Shown here: positions 7,460 to 14,588 of the stretch, piece by piece
How positions within the stretch are numbered: the first letter of the stretch is position 1
Layout of the letters: the number at the start of each line of letters is the position of its first letter
Assembly (NCBI RefSeq): GCF_006439355.1
Contig: NZ_VFTG01000001.1
Location: 62,001 to 126,000, forward strand
Source: Mesorhizobium sp. B4-1-3
Lineage (GTDB): Bacteria > Pseudomonadota > Alphaproteobacteria > Rhizobiales > Rhizobiaceae
Direction of reading: 5' to 3'
DNA length: 64,000 bases
Notes under the pieces: generated by a model
What the model saw: only the letters and a program-made list of their open reading frames with translations
Databases searched by the model: none
What the model was told of the DNA's origin: nothing
Program-made: the position numbers and the translations under genes

Positions 7460-8599
7460 GTTGGACGAGCCGGCTTTCTGCAAAGCCCTCACGCGGTCGG
7501 CAAGGCTGATGCCGCACCCATTCTGCTGCCCCTCGCCCGCCAGTGCCTTGGCGATAGGGGAATCCGGCCCGTCGAGCTTCATCGTCAGGTTGACGACCTC
7601 GGCCGCCAGTTCGTTCATCTGTTCGCGAAGGCCGGCGCCGGAGCGTGCGTCGCCCGCCGATTCCGGCATGGCCGTCCCCGAGGCGGCAAGATCGGTTTTC
7701 AGCCGCTTGTTCTCACGCGCCAGCGCCGTCAACCTTGCCTCCAGCCGTTCCCGGTCGCCTTCGAGCCTGGCGATTGCCTTGTCGACATCGTCGCTTTTCG
7801 CATCCGAGCCGGCGGCCAGCCGCGCAACGCCGTTTGCCGCGGCGGTCTCCTTCGAACGTTCACGTATTCGAGCAAGGTCCTTCTCGCGCCGGTCGAGCTT
7901 TTCCTCGCGGTCGGCAAGCGTGGCGAGCAGCCGCTCAACCTTCTTCTCGAGCTCGGCCGTTTTCTTCTTCTCGACCTTCAACGCTTCGCGCGCGGCTTTG
8001 CTTTCCGACGCGATCTCCTGGTTGCGCCGGTCCGCTTCCTTGCGCTGGCCCTTGAGCAACGCGATGTCGCTGGCGAGCTTTTCCAGCTCCGATTCGCGCG
8101 CGACCAGCTCGATCTGGCGGTTCGAGGACGAGAAGCTGGCGTCTTCATACATCTGCTCGAGCTTCTGCAGCTCCAGCGCGCGCTTCTCCAATGCCCGCTC
8201 CGTCTGTGCGAGCTTTTCCGACAGGCGCTGCAGATCCTCCTCGCGCTGCCTGAGCTCCGCATTTTTGGCCTGCAGATCGGAGAGCGCCTGGTTCTTGTCC
8301 TTCGTTTCGACCGCCAGCCCCTTCAAGGCCTCACGCCCGCGTCCGATCTCGACCAGCTGTTCGGCCACCTTTTCCTGCAGGTTCTTGACGGTCATCTCCA
8401 GCCGCCGCGTCGTCATGGCATATTCGGCGCGGACCCGGTCCTTGTCCGCCTGGATCTCGGCTTGTGTCAGCGGCAAAGAAGCCTCGAGACGCCTGCGCGT
8501 CAGGATAACAGCCCGCCGCCAGACCGCCGGCGCGACCAGCGACACCAGAAAAACAGCGCAAAGGAAACCGAGTACGAAGAACAGGACCGACTGGACCAA
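7457..8599 (-). CDS. membrane-anchored coiled-coil protein of unknown function
   Basis: A 380-residue protein with one N-terminal hydrophobic helix (about residues 5-27, VLFFVLGFLCAVFLVSLV) and then about 230 residues of charged heptad-type coiled coil rich in Glu, Lys, Arg and Leu. The C-terminal 60 residues (LREQMNELAAEVVNLTMKLD, then a short conserved tail NGCGISLADRVRAL) look like a separate small domain. The topology suggests a bitopic inner-membrane protein with a cytoplasmic rod. I do not recognise a named family. It is next to the cell-envelope protein DUF1134/EipA and the ctrA locus, so an envelope or division role is a context-based guess. Confidence 0.75.
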   Translation of the reverse strand: MVQSVLFFVLGFLCAVFLVSLVAPAVWRRAVILTRRRLEASLPLTQAEIQADKDRVRAEYAMTTRRLEMTVKNLQEKVAEQLVEIGRGREALKGLAVETKDKNQALSDLQAKNAELRQREEDLQRLSEKLAQTERALEKRALELQKLEQMYEDASFSSSNRQIELVARESELEKLASDIALLKGQRKEADRRNQEIASESKAAREALKVEKKKTAELEKKVERLLATLADREEKLDRREKDLARIRERSKETAAANGVARLAAGSDAKSDDVDKAIARLEGDRERLEARLTALARENKRLKTDLAASGTAMPESAGDARSGAGLREQMNELAAEVVNLTMKLDGPDSPIAKALAGEGQQNGCGISLADRVRALQKAGSSN

Positions 8600-8666
8600 G
8601 GCGTTCTATCCACTTTACGGAGCGGCAATCGCGGGACTATGCCACCTTGGCATGGCGGAAATTCAA

Positions 8667-8692
8667 CGCCGCGGCAAGAGCTTGCCGCGGCG
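8667..8692 (-). terminator. strong hairpin after the DUF1134 gene
   Basis: CGCCGCGGCAAG (8667-8678) pairs with CTTGCCGCGGCG (8681-8692), giving a 12-bp GC-rich stem 41 bases past the minus-strand DUF1134 stop. On the minus strand it is followed by TTGAATTT, only a weak U-tract, so termination is probable but not certain. Confidence 0.5.
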
Positions 8693-8733
8693 CGGTCAGC
8701 ACGGTCCGAGCGATTGTGACGAGCGCAATCCGA

Positions 8734-9315
8734 TCAGAACGGGTTCCAGGTCGGCCGTTCGGTAAGCTTCAGATAGCCGAGATTGACCCCGAGACGAGCA
8801 CCAACGCCGGTGCGGATCGGCACGAGCAGCACCCGGTTACTCTGCAGCACGTTGAAGCCGACGCCGGCAATGACATAGGCGGAGCCGGCAACGCCGCCAA
8901 AGCGGTTGTAGAGGCTGCTGATGTCGTCGAGATTATAGACCAGCATCATCACCCGCGAGCCTTCGCCGCCGAAATCCCAGCCAAGCGAGGGGCCTTGCCA
9001 GAACACCTTATGGTCGCCGGCGTTCTTGGTGTAGAGCGTCCCTTCGCCATAGGTCAGCCCGCCGATCAGGGCGCCGGATCCTTCCTCGCCGAGCAGGTAG
9101 CCATTGGGCAGGCCGTAGGAGGCAAAGATCTTCTCGACGACGGTGGCCAGGCCGCCGGACGTCTCGCCGAAGAATTTGTGACCGGAATCGACGATTTCCT
9201 GAGCGGTGTACTGCTGAGCCCGCGACGCAGAGGTCGAAAGGACCAAAGCCGCCAGGAGTGTGATGGTCATGGTGAGGACACGGACGAATGTCCGGTCGTA
9301 GTATCGGGAAAACAT
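8734..9315 (-). CDS. eipA: DUF1134 periplasmic protein (EipA-like)
   Basis: A 193-residue secreted protein. Residues 10-33 form a Sec signal peptide with probable cleavage at SRA-QQ. The mature part matches DUF1134 (GYLLGEEGSGALIGGLTYGEG, GPSLGWDFGGEGSRVMMLVY, GSAYVIAGVGFNVL). In Brucella the family member EipA is a CtrA-controlled periplasmic protein needed for envelope integrity, and its gene lies close to chpT and ctrA as it does here. ATG 9315 has GGAG upstream. It is divergent from chpT across 337 bases. The name rests on family and neighbourhood rather than on alignment. Confidence 0.82.
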   Translation of the reverse strand: MFSRYYDRTFVRVLTMTITLLAALVLSTSASRAQQYTAQEIVDSGHKFFGETSGGLATVVEKIFASYGLPNGYLLGEEGSGALIGGLTYGEGTLYTKNAGDHKVFWQGPSLGWDFGGEGSRVMMLVYNLDDISSLYNRFGGVAGSAYVIAGVGFNVLQSNRVLLVPIRTGVGARLGVNLGYLKLTERPTWNPF

Positions 9316-9652
9316 GCTTCCAAATCTCCGTCAGGGAGCACTTTCGCCGACGCCTCGCACCCCTGCGGCTCTTGCCGGCCGTTCAGGGTGGCTATTACGG
9401 GCAAACTATGCCGTAATCCTTTTTCAACCATTAAGCTCCCACACGAAGATGGCGGTTCGAAGGCTGCGTTTGCGCCTCTGCGTCGGGTTTCGCCCGCGAA
9501 CACACCATTTTCGTCGCCGACAATTTTGGACTTGTTGATGCGCGCTCGGGCCCTGTGTATTCAGAAAGCCTTGGAAAAGAGCGTGATTCGTGTGGGCAGG
9601 CGCGAAACTGTCGCTCGGCCATGAACAAGTGACTTAAGCAGGGATTTCGCCG
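9316..9652. promoter_or_regulatory. shared DUF1134 / chpT promoter region
   Basis: This 337-base divergent gap holds no supported gene. An A/T-rich stretch around 9418-9436 contains TCAACCATTAA, which differs by one base from the CtrA half-site TTAACCAT, so CtrA control of the DUF1134 gene is possible. One GATTC (GANTC methylation site) lies near 9585. No clear -35/-10 pair was identified. Confidence 0.35.
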
Positions 9653-10282
9653 ATGGCCGAGCTTTTCACCCTTTCCGCGCCTGATCTCGCGGCGCTGCTG
9701 TGCAGCCGCGTCTGCCACGACATCATTTCGCCGGTCGGCGCAATCAACAACGGCCTCGAACTGCTCGACGAAGGCGGCGCCGATGAAGACGCCATGAAGC
9801 TCATTCGCCAGAGTGCCAAGAACGCCTCGGCGCGGCTGCAGTTTGCCCGCATCGCCTTCGGCGCCGCGGGTTCCGCCGGCATGATGATCGACACCGGCGA
9901 TGCCGAGGCCGTGGCGATCGCCTTCTTGAAGAACGAAAAACCGGAACTGGTTTGGAACGGCTCCCGGGCGCTCCTGCCCAAGAACAAGGTCAAGCTGCTG
10001 CTCAACCTCATTCTCGTCGCCAACGCAGCCATACCGCGCGGCGGCAAGCTGGTGGTCACGCTGGAGAACCTCGAAACCGAGCCGCGTTTTTCGCTGTCGG
10101 CCAGCGGGCCGATGCTGCGCGTGCCGCCGAAATTCCTTGAATTGCATTCCGGCCACAAGCCGGAGGAGCCGATCGACGCCCATTCGGTCCAGCCTTATTA
10201 CACGCTGCTTCTGGCGCGTGAGGCCAATATGACGATCTCGATCCACGCGACCGCCGACGAGATCGTGCTGACGGCCGCATAA
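9653..10282 (+). CDS. chpT: histidine phosphotransferase ChpT
   Basis: A 209-residue phosphotransferase that passes phosphate from the hybrid kinase CckA to the response regulators CtrA and CpdR. The phospho-accepting His is H22 in the segment SRVCHDIISPVGAINNGLE, typical of the ChpT DHp-like helix. The C-terminal half has the degenerate ATPase-like fold of the family (LLPKNKVKLLLNLILVANAAIPRGG). The length matches the family (about 200-220). It lies upstream of an orphan receiver and convergent with ctrA, the usual Rhizobiales neighbourhood. Confidence 0.92.
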   Translation: MAELFTLSAPDLAALLCSRVCHDIISPVGAINNGLELLDEGGADEDAMKLIRQSAKNASARLQFARIAFGAAGSAGMMIDTGDAEAVAIAFLKNEKPELVWNGSRALLPKNKVKLLLNLILVANAAIPRGGKLVVTLENLETEPRFSLSASGPMLRVPPKFLELHSGHKPEEPIDAHSVQPYYTLLLAREANMTISIHATADEIVLTAA

Positions 10283-10504
10283 GAAAGGCCGAAGTATCTT
10301 GTACCGCTGATTTGCGCCTGCAGTGCAGGTCGAGCAATGCCAGCCGCAATCCATGTAACGTCGCCGCGGGGCCAAAACCGCGCGATATGCCTGTTTGGGA
10401 AAACTTTACCTACCGGCTTTTCGGCTTCTTTACCAGATTGGCCTATGGTGCTTCCGGTTACCCGGAGGTTGCCGGTTCGGCAGATGGGCAAAGAGGACCC
10501 GGAC

Positions 10505-10873
10505 ATGAAGCGCTGCCTGTTCGTGGATGATTCGAGCGTCATCAGGAAGGTCGCAAAACGCATTCTTGGCGGCTCGGACATTATCGTCGTTGAGGCGTCG
10601 ACCGGGGTCGAGGCTGCCGACATCTGCGCCGACGACATGCCGGACGTGATTGTCATCGATGGCGGGCTGACCGACATTCGGGCGGTCGACCTCATACGTC
10701 GCATCCGCGCCGTCGAAGCTCCCGTCAAACCGCAGATCCTGGTGTCGCTGGTCGAGGTTGATGTGGCTGCTATCATGCGCGCCAAGCGCGCCGGCGCTCA
10801 AGGCTATCTGCTGAAGCCCTTCAACCGCGCGCAACTGCTCGAGAGCTTCCGCTTCCTCAAGATCGCCGCCTGA
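10505..10873 (+). CDS. stand-alone CheY-like receiver between chpT and ctrA
   Basis: A 122-residue single-domain response regulator without output domain. The acidic pocket (D8, D9), phospho-acceptor D52 (VIVIDGG) and the conserved Lys in GYLLKPF are all present, so it should be phosphorylatable. Ser replaces Thr at the switch position (ILVSLVE). The start is the ATG at 10505 with AGAGGA upstream; the in-frame ATG at 10337 would need an unsupported 56-residue extension. It follows chpT by 222 bases on the same strand and ends just before the terminator shared with ctrA. It does not resemble CpdR or DivK closely. A role as ChpT target or phosphate sink is inference from position. Confidence 0.88.
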   Translation: MKRCLFVDDSSVIRKVAKRILGGSDIIVVEASTGVEAADICADDMPDVIVIDGGLTDIRAVDLIRRIRAVEAPVKPQILVSLVEVDVAAIMRAKRAGAQGYLLKPFNRAQLLESFRFLKIAA

Positions 10874-10891
10874 TTCGCGGCACCGATCCAC

Positions 10892-10918
10892 AAAAAACCC
10901 GGCCTGATCCGGGTTTTT
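10892..10918. terminator. bidirectional terminator between the orphan receiver and ctrA
   Basis: AAAAAACCCGG and CCGGGTTTTT flank a short CTGAT loop. The stem has an A-run on one side and a T-run on the other, so it can end both the plus-strand receiver transcript and the minus-strand ctrA transcript. It lies between the two convergent stops. Confidence 0.85.
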
Positions 10919-10939
10919 CGTTCGAATCGTTTGGATGGT

Positions 10940-11635
10940 CTACGCGCTGACGCGGATATCTTCCGGCTCGCGCAGCACATAGCCGCGGCCCCACACCGTC
11001 TCGATATAGTTCTGGCCGCCGGACGCCGCGTCGAGCTTCTTGCGGAGCTTGCAGATGAAGACGTCGATGATCTTCAGCTCCGGTTCGTCCATGCCGCCAT
11101 AGAGATGATTGAGGAACATTTCCTTGGTGAGCGTGGTGCCCTTGCGCAGCGAGAGCAGCTCCAGCATCTGATATTCCTTGCCGGTCAGGTGCACGCGCTG
11201 GCCGCCGACCTCGACCGTCTTGGCGTCGAGATTGACCACAAGGTCGCCAGTAGTGATGACCGACTGGGCGTGGCCCTTGGAGCGGCGCACGATCGCATGG
11301 ATGCGTGCCACCAATTCGTCCTTGTGGAAGGGTTTGGTCATATAGTCGTCGGCGCCGAAGCCGAGGCCGCGCACCTTGTCCTCGATGCCGGCCATGCCGG
11401 ACAGGATCAGGATCGGCGTCTTGACCTTGGAGAGGCGCAGCGTGCGCAGGACTTCATAGCCCGACATGTCGGGAAGATTGAGATCCAGAAGGATGATGTC
11501 GTAATCGTAGAGCTTGCCGAGATCGACGCCTTCTTCGCCGAGATCGGTCGTATAGACGTTGAAGCTCTCCGATTTCAGCATCAATTCGATGCTTTGTGCG
11601 GTTGCACTGTCGTCTTCAATCAGCAGAACACGCAT
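10940..11635 (-). CDS. ctrA: cell-cycle response regulator CtrA
   Basis: A 231-residue OmpR-type response regulator. The receiver has D51 as phospho-acceptor ([20 protein letters not shown]) and the DNA-binding winged helix contains [20 protein letters not shown], the hallmark of CtrA. It is the essential alphaproteobacterial master regulator of cell-cycle, flagellar and envelope genes, phosphorylated through CckA-ChpT. The C-terminal EDIRVSA matches the variable tail that is short in Rhizobiales. ATG 11635 follows AAGGGG. The long upstream region carries five GANTC sites. chpT, a SciP gene and the DUF1134 gene lie within 5 kb. Confidence 0.97.
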   Translation of the reverse strand: MRVLLIEDDSATAQSIELMLKSESFNVYTTDLGEEGVDLGKLYDYDIILLDLNLPDMSGYEVLRTLRLSKVKTPILILSGMAGIEDKVRGLGFGADDYMTKPFHKDELVARIHAIVRRSKGHAQSVITTGDLVVNLDAKTVEVGGQRVHLTGKEYQMLELLSLRKGTTLTKEMFLNHLYGGMDEPELKIIDVFICKLRKKLDAASGGQNYIETVWGRGYVLREPEDIRVSA

Positions 11636-12084
11636 TTCATTCCCCTTTTCTGCTGCCGAGCCATCTCACGACCCGTCCGGGACCCGGAGCAGTGATTGCC
11701 TGAACAGAAGGTGCCACCGACTGGTTAACAAATCCTAATTTCGTGTCATCCACGATATCAGATTTTTTAACCCCTTTCTACACCCACTTGAATCTAATAA
11801 CGAATCACAGACTCAAACTGCTAATGCACCACATTAATAAGTCAGCCTAAGTGACTCTAGAGACTCGCAGGCCCGGGCTTCCGCCGAGAGCCGGAATTTT
11901 TACCCGGCCTTAAGTCCTCGCCCGTATGATTAACAATGCCCGTAAACGAATGGTTACCGCCGGCAAAAATCTTTAGGGCTTTGTTTCCCATAGCCCAGGG
12001 AAAGCCGGGGGAAACGGGCGGCGCTTGGATCGTTCCGGGCGGACTGGGCGGTATTGCAAGTGTGCGTTTGCGGAGTATCGAGTC
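11636..12084. promoter_or_regulatory. ctrA: ctrA / fliJ-like divergent regulatory region
   Basis: This is a 449-base AT-rich gap between ctrA and the fliJ-like gene. TTAAC half-sites of the CtrA type occur at about 11725, 11767 and 11930, so autoregulation is likely, though no perfect TTAA-N7-TTAA was found. Five GANTC sites cluster at 11790-11866. No ORF of its own is supported here. Confidence 0.55.
11790..11866. promoter_or_regulatory. cluster of five GANTC (CcrM) sites upstream of ctrA
   Basis: GANTC occurs at 11790-11794, 11802-11806, 11810-11814, 11853-11857 and 11862-11866. A random position is expected about every 256 bases or less often in GC-rich DNA. GANTC is methylated by CcrM in alphaproteobacteria, and the methylation state of the ctrA promoter times its transcription in Caulobacter. 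Confidence 0.75.
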
Positions 12085-12462
12085 ATGAAGTCACGTGAAA
12101 ACCTCGTTCGACTGAAGCAGTTTCAGGTGAATGAGAAGCGGCGGCAGCTCTTGCAGCTGGACATGATGATCGCCGAGTTCGAGCGCATGGCCGTCGAGCT
12201 GGAAGCGCAGATCATTGCCGAAGAGAAAAAAGCCGGCATCACCGACATCAACCATTTCGCCTATCCGACCTTCGCCAAGGCGGCGCGCCTGCGCCGCGAC
12301 AACCTCAGAAACTCGCAAAGCGACCTCGCCCAGCAGCGAAGCACCGCCGAATCATTACTCGGCGAAGCTGAAGCGGAGCTGTCCAAGGCGGAGATGCTGG
12401 AATCGCGGGACACCAAGATCCGCGAGGCCGAAACAGGCGGCCGCAGCGCCATGATCGGCTGA
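12085..12462 (+). CDS. FliJ-like flagellar export coiled-coil protein
   Basis: A 125-residue helical protein (MKSRENLVRLKQFQVNEKRRQLLQLD...) with two long antiparallel coiled-coil segments separated by HFAYPTFAKAARLRRDNL. Length and pattern fit the FliJ chaperone-escort of the flagellar type III export ATPase. The ATG at 12085 is chosen because GGAG lies ten bases upstream; an ATG at 12025 in frame gives an unlikely cysteine-containing leader. It is divergent from ctrA, where rhizobial genomes usually place such a gene. No other flagellar gene is in the window, so a general coiled-coil role cannot be excluded. Confidence 0.7.
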   Translation: MKSRENLVRLKQFQVNEKRRQLLQLDMMIAEFERMAVELEAQIIAEEKKAGITDINHFAYPTFAKAARLRRDNLRNSQSDLAQQRSTAESLLGEAEAELSKAEMLESRDTKIREAETGGRSAMIG

Positions 12463-12542
12463 TCGCCGGGCATACTCGCAGTCATGCCGGAGACCTCCGG
12501 CAACTTCATAACCGGCGATCGGTGGCATCGGCCTCGCCGTCT

Positions 12543-12944
12543 TCAGGGCGCAGCGCCCATCTCGCCATGATCTGCCGATGCCCGGGCTCGGGCATCCTTG
12601 ATTTCGGGCGCATGCTCTTCCGCCCAGGAGCGTATCTGGCTGAGCAATCCCGCCAGGTTTTGGCCAAGCTCCGTCAGTTCGTACTCCACGCGCGGCGGAA
12701 TGACTGCAAACACCTCACGCCGCACAAGGCCGTCGCGCTCCAGCATACGCAGCGTCTGGGTCAGCATCTTGGGCGTGATGCCCTCCAGCTTGCGCGCCAA
12801 CTCGCCATTGCGTAGCCGCCCGCGCCGCAGCGCGCAGACGGTGAGATAAACCCATTTGCTGGCCAGCATCTCGAGCACGGTGTGCGACGGGCAGGTGCGC
12901 CGGAACGCGTCGTAGCCGAACGGGGATCTGTCTTCACTATCCAT
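12543..12944 (-). CDS. HxlR family redox-type transcriptional regulator
   Basis: A 133-residue winged-helix regulator of the HxlR family: CPSHTVLEMLASKWVYLTV, then LEGITPKMLTQTLRMLERDGLV. The single N-terminal Cys of CPSH just before the first helix matches the redox-sensing Cys of YodB/QorR-type members. Two in-frame ATGs, at 12944 and 12974, have the same upstream sequence because a 30-bp tandem duplication copied the start region. The shorter form is given, and the longer form adds ten residues (MDSDSIHRYL). It is divergent from a quinone oxidoreductase, which it very probably controls. Confidence 0.88.
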   Translation of the reverse strand: MDSEDRSPFGYDAFRRTCPSHTVLEMLASKWVYLTVCALRRGRLRNGELARKLEGITPKMLTQTLRMLERDGLVRREVFAVIPPRVEYELTELGQNLAGLLSQIRSWAEEHAPEIKDARARASADHGEMGAAP

Positions 12945-12993
12945 AAGGTACCTATGTATAGAATCACTATCCATAAGGTACCTATGTATAGAA
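12934..12993. repeat. perfect 30-bp tandem duplication covering the HxlR start codon and operator
   Basis: The 30-base unit at 12934-12963 is repeated exactly at 12964-12993. It contains a quasi-palindrome CATAAGGTACCTATG and, on the minus strand, an ATG with its AGGTACCTT leader. A third GGTACGTAC lies at 12997-13005. Being a multiple of three, the duplication adds a second in-frame start codon instead of breaking the gene. Confidence 0.9.
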
Positions 12994-13066
12994 AAAGGTA
13001 CGTACTCGACAATCGAATACTACTATCCAAATGATAGCGGCACATCCACTTGAGCAGGAGGCGTTC

Positions 13067-13993
13067 ATGCGTGCCGTTATCCAGACTTCCGTCGGCGGAC
13101 CCGAGGTCCTTTTCGTCGCCGAGCAACCCGACCCCGCGCCCAAGCCCGGTGAAGTGCTCGTCCGCATCAAGGCGGCGGGCATCAACCCGGTCGATGGCGC
13201 CGTGCGCGGCGGTTTCTATCCGCTGCTCGGCGACCCGCCTTTCATCCTGGGCTGGGACATTTCGGGGACGGTCGCGGCGCTCGGAGACGGCGTGAGCACC
13301 TTCAAGGTCGGCGACGAGGTGTTCGGCATGCCGCGCTTTCCCAAGCAGGCCGGCGCCTATGCCGAGCTGGCCGCGGCGCCGGCGGACGAGATCGCCGCGA
13401 AGCCAGCCGCTATCGACCATGCGCATGCCGCGGCCCTGCCGCTGGCCGGCCTCACGGCATGGCAAGGCCTCGTGCGTCATGGCGGCCTGCAAGCAGGGCA
13501 ACGCGTGCTGGTTCATGCCGGAGCCGGCGGCGTCGGCCATCTGGCGGTGCAGATCGCCAAGGCGCGCGGCGCCTGGGTGGCCTCGACTGCCAGCCCGGAC
13601 AAAACGGACTTTGTCCGCTCGATCGGCGCCGACGAGGTCATCGACTACACGAAGGGCGAATTCACCGGAAAGGTCGGCGATCTCGATCTGGTGCTGGAGA
13701 CGGTCGGCGGCGATCATGCCGCGGATTCGCTCAGGGCGTTGCGCGACGGCGGCGTCCTGGTGTCGCTGCTCGCTGCCCCCGACACCGTGAAGGCGAAGGC
13801 CAAGGAGCGGAACATCCGTGTCGAGCGGATGTCGGTCACGCCCGACCGGGAAGGCCTTGTCGAGCTTGCCAGGCTCGTGGATGCCGGGAAACTCGCGCCC
13901 CATGTGGCGAAAGCGTTTCGGCTCGACCAGGCGGGGGCTGCGCACGCTTTCCTCGCCACGCGGCCGATCGGCAAGGTCGTGCTGACGGTCTGA
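13067..13993 (+). CDS. NADPH:quinone oxidoreductase (zinc-less MDR superfamily)
   Basis: A 308-residue medium-chain reductase. The N-terminal GroES-like domain (VGGPEVLFVAEQPDPAPKPGEVLVR) and Rossmann motif AGAGGVGHLAVQIAKARGA fit zinc-independent quinone oxidoreductases, which reduce quinones with NADPH. The ATG at 13067 has AGGAGG seven bases before it; an ATG at 13031 in frame lacks a site. It is divergent from the HxlR regulator across the duplicated GGTACC operator region, the same arrangement as qorR/qor2-type systems, so induction by quinones or electrophiles is likely. A terminator follows. Confidence 0.9.
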   Translation: MRAVIQTSVGGPEVLFVAEQPDPAPKPGEVLVRIKAAGINPVDGAVRGGFYPLLGDPPFILGWDISGTVAALGDGVSTFKVGDEVFGMPRFPKQAGAYAELAAAPADEIAAKPAAIDHAHAAALPLAGLTAWQGLVRHGGLQAGQRVLVHAGAGGVGHLAVQIAKARGAWVASTASPDKTDFVRSIGADEVIDYTKGEFTGKVGDLDLVLETVGGDHAADSLRALRDGGVLVSLLAAPDTVKAKAKERNIRVERMSVTPDREGLVELARLVDAGKLAPHVAKAFRLDQAGAAHAFLATRPIGKVVLTV

Positions 13994-14011
13994 AGCTTTT
14001 GCAGGAAGTGA

Positions 14012-14038
14012 AAAGGGCGCGGTGTTCCCGCGCCCTTT
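14012..14038. terminator. terminator after the quinone oxidoreductase
   Basis: AAAGGGCGCGG (14012-14022) pairs with CCGCGCCCTTT around a short GTTC-type loop, with A and T flanks on the two sides. It lies between the convergent oxidoreductase and SciP genes and can work in both directions. Confidence 0.75.
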
Positions 14039-14057
14039 CGTCTTAAGTCTTAGCGGC

Positions 14058-14333
14058 CTAGTGCCGGTATTGCTGGATCCGCGTGGTGCGCAGTCCGGCA
14101 AGGCCGTACTCGTCGATCGATGCCTGCCAGGAGAGAAATTCTTCGGTGGTGAGCTTGTAGCGTTGGCAGGCTTCCTCAAGGCTGAGCAGGCCGCCGCGCA
14201 CCGCCGCGACCACTTCCGCCTTGCGCCGGATAACCCAGCGCCGCGTATTCGTCGGCGGCAGATCGGCGATCGTAAGAGGGCTGCCGTCGGGCCCGATAAC
14301 ATACTTGACTCTAGGTCTAACCAGATCGGTCAT
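14058..14333 (-). CDS. sciP: CtrA inhibitor SciP (DUF1153)
   Basis: A 91-residue DUF1153 protein (KYVIGPDGSPLTIADLPP, TRRWVIRRKAEVVAAVRGG, LSLEEACQRYKLTTEEFLSW). SciP is the small helix-turn-helix protein that blocks CtrA-dependent transcription in swarmer cells of Caulobacter. The motif RRWVIRRKAEVV and the full length match the family. It lies about 2.4 kb from ctrA. One GACTC at 14307-14311 falls inside its first codons. Confidence 0.9.
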   Translation of the reverse strand: MTDLVRPRVKYVIGPDGSPLTIADLPPTNTRRWVIRRKAEVVAAVRGGLLSLEEACQRYKLTTEEFLSWQASIDEYGLAGLRTTRIQQYRH

Positions 14334-14588
14334 CGTACTCTCTACTAAAAACTCAAAGACCCAATCCCCGCCACAGTACCGCCACAGCTTTAAAAATTGC
14401 CTAAGCGAACCCTAATCACTAGGTAAGGATCATGAACGCCCGGTTAGGATTTCGTTTAGAATTTGAAACACCGGCCTCCCAGGCCTTGAAATTGCCGGTA
14501 ATCTCGGCCTGGGTCGCAAGCTGGCGCACGCGTGGCGCTTGACCTATATTCCGGCCATTGGCATTGAGCGCCGCACAGTGAAAGCATC
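14334..14588. promoter_or_regulatory. sciP / mnmA divergent region with a long imperfect inverted repeat
   Basis: The AT-richer half near sciP contains an imperfect inverted repeat: CTAAGCGAACCCTAATC at 14401-14417 and GGTTAGGATTTCGTTTAG at 14442-14459, arms of 17-18 bases around a 24-base spacer. It may be the operator of sciP. No gene is supported in this gap. Confidence 0.4.
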
